DNA of 64,000 nucleotides. It comes from Halorubrum aethiopicum (GTDB lineage Archaea > Halobacteriota > Halobacteria > Halobacteriales > Haloferacaceae). Location of the stretch: positions 50,213-114,212 of the forward strand of contig NZ_LOAJ01000003.1 of the NCBI RefSeq assembly GCF_001542905.1, in the 5' to 3' direction. Numbering within the stretch: position 1 is the first letter of the stretch; every line of letters starts with the position of its first letter. The notes under the pieces were generated by a model that was not told where the DNA came from, did not search any database, and saw only the letters and a program-made list of their open reading frames with translations. The position numbers and the translations under genes were made by a program. This document shows positions 58,418 through 64,000 of this stretch, piece after piece.

Positions 58418-59578
58418 ATGAAAGACCCAGAATCCAGAACCGTGTTCGCTGGCGTCGACGGACGAACCGATACAGAACTACCCGACTGGTATCGCCGGAA
58501 GAAAACGGTCGACGAACCGAAATCCTTCGCCGAGACGATTCGTGACCTCCCGCAGGCCGTCGAGACGACAGTCGCATACCGGAATCCCTACTCCGACGAG
58601 TGGGTCGAAACGGAGCGCTTCAATGCCCTAGTCGAGCCGACGAGAGCGCGCGACCACGCGACAGACGCTGAGCCCGACGCAGACCCACTATTTCACGTCC
58701 CTACGGACAGTTACGCGATCATCAATCCGGTCGACGTGTACAGGCCCTTGGAAGAGGTCCTTCGCGAGGAGACCATCGACGGGTCGCCGCTCGGCGACGT
58801 GATGTTCGGTGAGATCCGGCGCTACCGGGGCGGCGGCGAAGTCCATATGGACGTGATGTTCGACGGCCTCGAAGTCCGGCTGCCGGGGCGGTCGGACCCG
58901 ATCACGATGGGCGTGACCTCCGGCTACGACTTCTTCGGTGAACACGCCGTCTACGTCGAGGGGTTCGCTCAGGACGGGTACTGCTCGAATTCGATGCGCT
59001 CGCTCACCGATAAAGAGGTCATCAAGCACGTCGGGGACGTGCGGGACTTCCGAACCTGGTGGGAGGAAATTCTCACACAGGTCGAACTCGTCGCCGACGA
59101 TCTCTTCGAGTTCATCCGAGATGCGCAGGAGATCGATCTCGAGTTCTCCGAGCTCCCGTTCACCGTCACGGAGTTCTACAGTCTGCTTGGCTTCCCGGAC
59201 TACCTCGCAGAACGTGCTGCCGAGGATACCGAGGCGAACGCGGCGTCACCGTTCGAGATCGATATGTGGACGCTGCACTCCGGCGCAACGTACGCGCTCA
59301 CCCACTTTTTCCAGGGGAAAGAGGGCACGTCCCTCGATCAGTACGTTCGCGTTGCGAACGACATCCTGTTCAACCCGGAGGGCACCATCGAGCGCGTCGA
59401 ACGAGCCTACGAGGAGCAGCTGGAGGCGGACGGCGACGACGGGTCGCAGGCGTCGCTCGCCGGCGAGCGGGCCCTCGCGAGCATCGAGCGTGTGAACGAG
59501 GACCTGCAGGCCAACGTCGAGCAGTTCGAAGCGCGTGAAGAGGCGCTTCGCGAGCGGTTCCAGCAGGTGACGAACTAG
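58418..59578 (+). CDS. DUF932-like plasmid/phage protein
   Basis: The ATG at 58418 is preferred to GTG 58409. The 386 residues include YAIINPVDVYRPLEEVLREE, EIRRYRGGGEVHMDVMFDG, VTSGYDFFGEHAVYVEGFAQ, CSNSMRSLTDKEVIKH and a long helical C terminus ending in a coiled coil (ERVNEDLQANVEQFEAREEA). The first half resembles the phage/plasmid DUF932 family (sequence HP then beta-rich domain and Cys-Ser-Asn motif) whose function is unknown. Split palindrome copy 4 and a block motif lie upstream. Confidence 0.6.
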   Translation: MKDPESRTVFAGVDGRTDTELPDWYRRKKTVDEPKSFAETIRDLPQAVETTVAYRNPYSDEWVETERFNALVEPTRARDHATDAEPDADPLFHVPTDSYAIINPVDVYRPLEEVLREETIDGSPLGDVMFGEIRRYRGGGEVHMDVMFDGLEVRLPGRSDPITMGVTSGYDFFGEHAVYVEGFAQDGYCSNSMRSLTDKEVIKHVGDVRDFRTWWEEILTQVELVADDLFEFIRDAQEIDLEFSELPFTVTEFYSLLGFPDYLAERAAEDTEANAASPFEIDMWTLHSGATYALTHFFQGKEGTSLDQYVRVANDILFNPEGTIERVERAYEEQLEADGDDGSQASLAGERALASIERVNEDLQANVEQFEAREEALRERFQQVTN

Positions 59579-59605
59579 CGCAATCATCCTTTTTCGCGTT
59601 TCCAT

Positions 59606-59737
59606 ATGGCAAACGAAAACGCCCACCAGCAGTGTCCGGTCTGTGATCGCCGAATCGCGAGCGTGACGATCGTCGGGCCGAGTGAAGCAGTAGTCGCGCC
59701 GTGCGGGCATCGTGTCGTTCCCCACCGACTCGAATGA
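59606..59737 (+). CDS. Small CPxC zinc-finger protein
   Basis: A 43-residue protein (MANENAHQQCPVCDRRIASV, ending APCGHRVVPHRLE) with CPVC and CGH as a probable zinc site, of the haloarchaeal micro-zinc-finger kind. CCTTTTTCG is 11-19 bases before the ATG. It lies 27 bases after the DUF932-like gene. Confidence 0.7.
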   Translation: MANENAHQQCPVCDRRIASVTIVGPSEAVVAPCGHRVVPHRLE

Positions 59738-59783
59738 AGACTTGACTCCGCTGAGCGGACACGGTGGCTACGTCGTCTCTGTA

Positions 59784-59825
59784 TTAACCAACAATATGCA
59801 GGTCCTGGAGACTGGTGTTGGTTAA
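59784..59825. repeat. Split palindrome copy 5: TTAACCAACA-N22-TGTTGGTTAA
   Basis: Perfect arms 22 bases apart, 46 bases after the zinc-finger gene and 70 before the next start. Confidence 0.9.
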
Positions 59826-59842
59826 TATCGGACTGCGGCTCC

Positions 59843-59872
59843 GTTTATTGCCCCTCCAAGAGGGTGCAGGGC
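59843..59872 (+). promoter_or_regulatory. T-box/block motif
   Basis: GTTTATTG (59843-59850), GCCCCT (59850-59855), AGGG (59861-59864) and AGGGC (59868-59872), 23 bases before ATG 59896 and 17 bases after split palindrome copy 5. Confidence 0.6.
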
Positions 59873-59895
59873 GGCTGGATTCGCCCTCGCAGCCC

Positions 59896-60903
59896 ATGTT
59901 CATGTCGCTCGAAATCAACTCCAGCAGCAGTACTGATCGCGACATCACCGCTGCCAGACAAGCCGACGTCGTGGCGTTCCTCCATCGAGCGCCGTTCGCT
60001 CTGGATGCGTATCGGCTCGGATTCTTGCCCGGATTCCGAGAAGACTGTGGGTACCAGCAGACCCAGTATCAGGACCTGAACATCCCCGTTGGAATGTTGG
60101 ATAACGACTTTCGGGATCCCGATCTGGATCGGTACGTCGCCCGATTTTTCGAATACGAACCCACGGTTGGCGTGGTCGGAGATGTGTACGATGGAGACGA
60201 CGTCGACAAGTACGTGGCCGCTGCCCGCGAAATTCAGGCGAGTTATCCCGACGCAGAACTCGTCATCGTCCCAAAGTGCCGCGAGGTGATCGACACGATC
60301 CCGAACGACCTTGTGCTCGGCTATTCGCGGGGGTATGCCGATCGATTGGCGCACGAGTTCTCCGAGCCGACCGACTGGCGTGGCCGCCGTGTGCACATTC
60401 TCGGGGGAAGCCCACCCAAACAGTGGGACGTTATCCAGCAGTTGACCCGACCGACACTAACCGACGACCCACCGGCCGACATCGTCGGCCTCGATTGGAA
60501 CGGGCTGCATCGCGGCGCGCAGTTCGGGGAGTTCTGGACAGCTGATGGGTGGGATGATAGCGGACGTGACGCCTCCCACGTCACAGTTCGGAAGACAGTC
60601 CGACACAGTCTCGTCCGGATCAAGGCCTTCTGGCAGTCTCACGGTGTGTGGCCCGAATCGACACCACAGGACGACTCCTTCGAGATCGAGTATGAGGGGC
60701 CATCGCCGAGGGATCTCGATGGTGCTGCGTGTACCGAATGCGAAGCGAACGTCTGGACGACTCAGCGCGGTCCATTCGTCGCCGAGTATGATACCGGCGC
60801 AGTCTGTGGATACTGCAGTTACGACTGCTACTTTGCCCACCGCCATCGAAATAACCTTGAGGAAATCGCCGGCGAGCAGAGCGTCTACCTCCCGCCGGCG
60901 TGA
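59896..60903 (+). CDS. DUF6610-type protein, possibly TGT/DpdA-fold
   Basis: The 335 residues read as an alpha/beta barrel: FLPGFREDCGYQQTQYQDLN, VGVVGDVYDGDDVDKYVAAA, AELVIVPKCREVIDTIPNDL, VHILGGSPPKQWDVIQQL, ADIVGLDWNGLHRGAQFGEF. The order (VLGYSRG, then HILGGSP, then a D-W-N strand) recalls tRNA-guanine transglycosylases and the DNA-modifying DpdA relatives. A C-terminal Cys cluster (CTECEAN, CGYCSYDCYFAH) could bind zinc as TGTs do. The DUF number and the fold link are from memory and pattern; the catalytic Asp is not certain. Confidence 0.6.
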   Translation: MFMSLEINSSSSTDRDITAARQADVVAFLHRAPFALDAYRLGFLPGFREDCGYQQTQYQDLNIPVGMLDNDFRDPDLDRYVARFFEYEPTVGVVGDVYDGDDVDKYVAAAREIQASYPDAELVIVPKCREVIDTIPNDLVLGYSRGYADRLAHEFSEPTDWRGRRVHILGGSPPKQWDVIQQLTRPTLTDDPPADIVGLDWNGLHRGAQFGEFWTADGWDDSGRDASHVTVRKTVRHSLVRIKAFWQSHGVWPESTPQDDSFEIEYEGPSPRDLDGAACTECEANVWTTQRGPFVAEYDTGAVCGYCSYDCYFAHRHRNNLEEIAGEQSVYLPPA

Positions 60904-60915
60904 CGCAGCGAGCTG

Positions 60916-60945
60916 TTTTTCGTGCCCTCCAGAGAGGGCGAGGGC
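60916..60945 (+). promoter_or_regulatory. T-box/block motif (exact three-block form)
   Basis: TTTTTCG (60916-60922), GCCCT (60924-60928), AGGGC (60935-60939) and AGGGC (60941-60945), 35 bases before GTG 60981. Confidence 0.65.
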
Positions 60946-60980
60946 TCGATCCAGAGAGTCCTCAGAGATGGTGATTTTCC

Positions 60981-61328
60981 GTGAGTCAACAACAGCGTCC
61001 GAACGATGTCTCGATTGACGACATTCCAGTCGACGTATCGAACACCCAATCAGGCGAGGTCGATCCCGCTGAGGTACCCGAGGAGATCCGGTCGATCACT
61101 CGTGGACTCGCGAGCGAGCAGCCGCCGACGAATCCGCTCGTCGTCCTGAAGGCCGCCCGCTGGTGGTATATACATGGTAAGGGCGGAACCGATCCTGCGT
61201 TCCAGTGGGCCATCGAATGGGCACGACACCTCGCGGCGGACACACCCAGCGATGTCAACCAGTTCGATGCGTTCCTCGAATATCTCGTCACGATCGGCTT
61301 CGCTGACGAGAAGGCAGCGCTTCGATAA
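60981..61328 (+). CDS. Conserved hypothetical protein
   Basis: A GTG start gives 115 residues: an acidic disordered N terminus, then a helical domain (VPEEIRSITRGLASEQPPTN, LVVLKAARWWYIHGKGGTDP, FQWAIEWARHLAADTPSD, FLEYLVTIGFADEKAAL). Family unknown; typical of this series of plasmid genes. Confidence 0.65.
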   Translation: MSQQQRPNDVSIDDIPVDVSNTQSGEVDPAEVPEEIRSITRGLASEQPPTNPLVVLKAARWWYIHGKGGTDPAFQWAIEWARHLAADTPSDVNQFDAFLEYLVTIGFADEKAALR

Positions 61329-61423
61329 CCGGTCCGCCATTCACACTACGGGGTGTTTGACCGGGTACTAGCTCGAACAGAAACGGGTCTGACCGCAACT
61401 TGTCCAGATAGGAGGACGTGTAC

Positions 61424-61579
61424 TTAGAACCGGTAGCATGCAACGTCTTCTCCACCACAGGTCGGACACGTTTCAGCGTCCTCGGAAAGGGTCGTTCCGC
61501 AGTGTCGGCACTCATACAGGGTGGAGATCGTGGACACACGAGTCCCAACGATCCCGCGGAGCGTTTCGACGAGACCCAT
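61424..61579 (-). CDS. Small double-CxxC zinc-ribbon protein
   Basis: On the minus strand ATG 61579 gives 51 residues ending YECRHCGTTLSEDAETCPTC and GGEDVACYRF, a four-Cys zinc ribbon common in haloarchaea. A GATTAACAG element (about 61604-61612) lies near 30 bases upstream, suiting a leaderless message. It is the only minus-strand gene in the last 20 kb and points against its neighbours. The longer frame from 61813 overlaps the ArdC-like gene and is not used. Confidence 0.75.
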   Translation of the reverse strand: MGLVETLRGIVGTRVSTISTLYECRHCGTTLSEDAETCPTCGGEDVACYRF

Positions 61580-61661
61580 CCTTCCTGTGCTTGTGTCGCA
61601 CTGGCTGTTAATCCTAGCCTCCGATAGCAGCCCCGATCTAAACCCCCCGAAGTCGCGCCGA

Positions 61662-61694
61662 TGTTTATCGTGCGCCCCCGAGGGGCGCGGCGCG
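61662..61694 (+). promoter_or_regulatory. T-box/block motif
   Basis: GTTTATCG (61663-61670), GCGCCCC (61672-61678), GGGGCGC (61682-61688) and GGCGCG (61689-61694), about 37 bases before the ArdC-like start. Confidence 0.65.
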
Positions 61695-61730
61695 TCCTGA
61701 CTTCTCGGAGACGTCGTCGTACTCGATGTG

Positions 61731-62669
61731 ATGCAATCCATGCTGACAACCAGTGAGTCGGAGGTCTCGTTCGAGGAGACCGACACCCGACACGACGAGA
61801 TGCACAGTACCATCGAAGACTGGATCGACGAGCTCGTCGCAGATGTCGACGAGGCAAAAGCCAGCCAGCAGTTCCAGGAGTGGCTCGATGTCCAGTCCCG
61901 ATTCCACGACTACTCCCATCGCAACACCCTCTTGATCAAGCTCCAATGTCCCGAGGCGACCCGCGTGGCGGGCTACAATACGTGGAGATCGGAGTTCGAC
62001 CGGCACGTCCAAGAGGGCGAACAGGCGATCTGGATCTGGGCACCCATTATTACGAAGCAGTGCCCCGAGTGCGAGAACTCACCGAGCTACCACGAGCAAA
62101 GCGACTGTGACTACGACGAGACATCGCCCGAGGAGTGGTCGAAAGGACTGGTTGGATTCAAACCAACGGCAGTCTTCGATGTGTCTCAAACCGAGGGCGA
62201 ACCGCTCCCCGAGCTGGAAACCGAGGCCACTGGTAACGCCGACGACCTGGTGCCAGGGCTCCTTGATGCGGCAGCTACGCTCGAGATAGACGTGCGTGTC
62301 ATCGATGCTGCTGAGTGGGAGCATGGCGACGCGAAAGGCGTCTGCAAACACCGGACTTTCCACGAGGGCCAGCCCGTCGTCGAAGCGAAAGCCCGCTCGA
62401 ATCAGGCCGATCTCGCGGTGACATTGGTTCACGAGTACGCCCACGCGCTGCTCCATTTCGATGTCGACGACGAGCCAGAGCGCGCGAAGCGTGAGGTCGA
62501 AGCGGAAGCCGTTGCGTACATTGTCGGGCGGTATTTCGACCTGGATACGAGCGGATCAGCGTTCTATCTCGCCGCGTGGCAGGACGACGATGCAGAGGGC
62601 ATTCAGGAGCGTCTCGGGCGGATCAGTTCGACCGCACAGGAGATCATCGACACGGTTGTAGAGGGCTGA
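61731..62669 (+). CDS. ArdC-like antirestriction protein (ssDNA-binding domain plus metallopeptidase)
   Basis: Residues 25-150 match the ArdC N-terminal plan: an early helix, FQEWLDVQSRFHDYSHRNTL, RVAGYNTWRSEFDRHVQEGE, IWIWAPI, with a Cys/His insertion (KQCPECENSPSYHEQSDCDY) that may bind zinc. The C-terminal domain has VTLVHEYAHALLH, an HExxH metallopeptidase site, with a later Glu in EAEAVAYIVGRYF as third ligand. ArdC proteins protect incoming single-stranded DNA of conjugative elements from restriction, which suits the transfer module. Starts 61728 (GTG) or 61740 (ATG) are possible. Confidence 0.82.
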   Translation: MQSMLTTSESEVSFEETDTRHDEMHSTIEDWIDELVADVDEAKASQQFQEWLDVQSRFHDYSHRNTLLIKLQCPEATRVAGYNTWRSEFDRHVQEGEQAIWIWAPIITKQCPECENSPSYHEQSDCDYDETSPEEWSKGLVGFKPTAVFDVSQTEGEPLPELETEATGNADDLVPGLLDAAATLEIDVRVIDAAEWEHGDAKGVCKHRTFHEGQPVVEAKARSNQADLAVTLVHEYAHALLHFDVDDEPERAKREVEAEAVAYIVGRYFDLDTSGSAFYLAAWQDDDAEGIQERLGRISSTAQEIIDTVVEG

Positions 62670-62686
62670 ACACGCGGTTCTTCTAG

Positions 62687-62727
62687 TTAACCAACAGCTG
62701 GCAGTAAGACGGTATTTCGTTGGTTAA
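62687..62727. repeat. Split palindrome copy 6: TTAACCAACA-N21-CGTTGGTTAA
   Basis: One mismatch in the right arm (C for T at its outer base pair with the left arm's last A); arms 21 bases apart, 18 bases after the ArdC-like stop. Confidence 0.88.
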
Positions 62728-62759
62728 GTCTATCAGCGCCCGCCGAGGGGCGGAGGCGC
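62728..62759 (+). promoter_or_regulatory. T-box/block motif
   Basis: GTCTATC (62728-62734), GCGCCC (62736-62741), GGGGCGG (62747-62753) and GGCGC (62755-62759), 20 bases before ATG 62779, directly after split palindrome copy 6. Confidence 0.6.
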
Positions 62760-62778
62760 AGTCACGCCTCTACGAACT

Positions 62779-63630
62779 ATGAGTGAACCGTATCTGTCCG
62801 CTGTCCTCAACGAGGCGGAACGAGTTGCAGAACAACACGACCAGATAGCGCGATCGACGGATCAGCCAGCGCACGAGTACCTGCGGTACGGCGTCCTTCG
62901 GCTGCTCGAAGGCGAGTCTGACGAGACAGCTGCGGACGTGCCCGAAATCGACGGCGTAACCGTCGGGTACGGAGCGGACGAAGCGATGTTCGACAGTTGG
63001 GGTAATGACGTCGAGTGGTGGGACGACGTCCCACCGCGAGAGGGGTGTACCCGCTTCCGAATCTTCTACCCCGACGAGTACGAAATCGTCCCACGGGTGG
63101 TCGTCGACGTGATGGCTGCCCTCGGCGCGTGGCGCGTGTGGGCTGGGAACGCCACAGCCTGTGGCTCCTACGACTATCGCGAGCGCTGTGAAGTCCACTA
63201 TCGCTGGCCGGAGGGCCATCCGGTTGAGGAACTCCTTCAAGATCGGCACCAGGATCCAGCCGCCCCCGTCGCGCCGGACGGTGGGCGGACTGGCGATGTT
63301 CGCGACCGGATGGTCGTCACGAAGCACTCGAACCAGCGTGCGGACCTCGAACCGCGAACCCGACGCGCCGTCGACGAAGCAATGGAGATCTCGCTGCTCG
63401 AAAAAGGCGGTCGCTACGAAGTTCGGTCAGCGTCGGGGAACTGGTACGAAGTCGACGTGATCAGCGAATCCTGCACCTGTCCGGATTGGCAGCAGCGAGC
63501 GCCCGAAGGCGGCTGCAAACACATCCGCCGGGTGGACCACGAAATCAAGCAGGGGCGGGTTCCCCGCCCGGACGGTCGACTCCCGACCGAGTCGAATCAG
63601 ACGTTATTAACCAACAGAACTATGGATTGA
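62779..63630 (+). CDS. SWIM zinc-finger protein
   Basis: Residues 1-165 form an unknown alpha/beta domain (YLSAVLNEAERVAEQHDQIA, GCTRFRIFYPDEYEIVPRVV, AWRVWAGNATACGSYDYRER). The C-terminal part has a SWIM finger, ESCTCPDWQQRAPEGGCKHI, the CxCx(n)CxH zinc motif used for DNA or protein binding. The last codons run into split palindrome copy 7, whose left arm encodes part of the tail LLTNRT, so the repeat may have been inserted or selected at the gene's end. Confidence 0.8.
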   Translation: MSEPYLSAVLNEAERVAEQHDQIARSTDQPAHEYLRYGVLRLLEGESDETAADVPEIDGVTVGYGADEAMFDSWGNDVEWWDDVPPREGCTRFRIFYPDEYEIVPRVVVDVMAALGAWRVWAGNATACGSYDYRERCEVHYRWPEGHPVEELLQDRHQDPAAPVAPDGGRTGDVRDRMVVTKHSNQRADLEPRTRRAVDEAMEISLLEKGGRYEVRSASGNWYEVDVISESCTCPDWQQRAPEGGCKHIRRVDHEIKQGRVPRPDGRLPTESNQTLLTNRTMD

Positions 63631-63647
63631 TGGCTTCTGTTGGTTAA
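63607..63647. repeat. Split palindrome copy 7: TTAACCAACA-N21-TGTTGGTTAA
   Basis: Perfect arms 21 bases apart. The left arm lies inside the 3' end of the SWIM gene and the right arm ends 16 bases before the next ATG. Confidence 0.9.
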
Positions 63648-63663
63648 TACGAGGTGACAGCCG

Positions 63664-63987
63664 ATGCCCTACGAGCCACCGACCCCGCCGGCAGGACTTC
63701 CAGCCGAATTAGTCGACACTCTCAACGAGGCCTCGCCGGAGCAGCTTCGGGACGTAGCCCGCTACGCTGAGGGGCTAGCCGAACACAAGGAACGGGAAGC
63801 CCGTCTTGAGAAGGAATCGGACGAAGACGACGTTGAGGAGCGACCCGATGACCTTCCGGACGACGTGCCGGCGAAGGCGACGATCACGATCAAGGAGATC
63901 AACGACAATCGCTACTACTACTGGCAGTGGAGAGAAGGAGAAAAGATCCGGTCCAAATATAAAAGCCCCGTCAGTCCCGACGAATAA
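63664..63987 (+). CDS. Conserved small acidic protein
   Basis: The 107 residues have a helical, acidic middle (EQLRDVARYAEGLAEHKERE) and a C-terminal beta unit (AKATITIKEINDNRYYYWQW, REGEKIRSKYKSPV) resembling a small DUF6788-like or single-strand-binding motif. Function unknown. It follows split palindrome copy 7 and, unlike its neighbours, shows no block motif in the short gap before it. Confidence 0.65.
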   Translation: MPYEPPTPPAGLPAELVDTLNEASPEQLRDVARYAEGLAEHKEREARLEKESDEDDVEERPDDLPDDVPAKATITIKEINDNRYYYWQWREGEKIRSKYKSPVSPDE

Positions 63988-64000
63988 GCGAAATAGCGTT

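Noticed and set aside
58287..63647. CRISPR array made of the TTAACCAACA repeats
   Set aside because: The repeats are inverted pairs separated by whole genes, not regularly spaced direct repeats, and no cas genes are near.

Overview
The window is haloarchaeal DNA. Its proteins are GC-rich-coded and very acidic, it encodes archaeal TBP, TFB and a histone-fold DUF1931 protein, its exported proteins use Tat/lipobox signals, and many promoters have a TATA box about 27 bases before a leaderless start. The gene mix (metal resistance, insertion sequences, a type IV secretion-like conjugation module, a plasmid-type primase, toxin-antitoxin and defence genes, ArdC-type antirestriction) suggests a megaplasmid or integrative conjugative element. 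No rRNA, tRNA, CRISPR array, integrase or relaxase was seen.

Layout. 1-16 kb is a metal-homeostasis block: two copper oxidases (one cut by the window edge), a CPBP protease, a CDF exporter, a P1B-2 Zn/Cd ATPase, an iron-related lipoprotein with a DyP-like partner, a DsbD_2-type membrane protein, a decayed IS630-type element, a DtxR-family regulator with a UPF0016 (Mn exporter-like) gene, halocyanin, a ZIP-like transporter and a second DtxR regulator. A TTAGAC-N3-TCTAAA palindrome sits before both regulators and one oxidase. 16-18.2 kb carries DUF1931, an accessory TBP and both exonuclease VII subunits, the large one with a C-terminal membrane anchor.

18.3-32 kb is the transfer and replication module: VirB2-like, surface protein, lipoprotein, VirB6-like, PrgI-like, VirB4-like and VirD4/HerA-like genes, then an iteron cluster (five copies of TGTTCCACCCAA) and an AEP-type primase. 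32-46 kb is an accessory and defence island: a TumE-like toxin pair, an IS1341-type TnpB element, an RHH/PIN pair, an Mrr-like nuclease between direct repeats, an RPA-like protein behind a strong hairpin, a PIN protein beside a Panacea-like protein, and a short Argonaute with a nuclease-APAZ partner. A TFB gene follows.

46-64 kb is mostly small conserved haloarchaeal plasmid genes of unknown role, many with zinc ribbons, plus ArdC- and SWIM-type proteins. It is interrupted at 49.5-53.8 kb by a compact four-gene operon (membrane protein, two unknowns, Rad50-like ATPase) that I regard as the best candidate for an undescribed defence system.

Two families of cis elements tie the second half together. 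One is a split palindrome, TTAACCAACA - 21/22 nt - TGTTGGTTAA (seven copies). The other is a T-rich box followed by a C-block/G-block/G-block motif whose blocks covary while staying complementary (about 17 copies, each some 25-70 bases before a start codon). One motif copy is split by the TnpB element. The element's own TBP and TFB make a dedicated transcription programme plausible, but that is inference.
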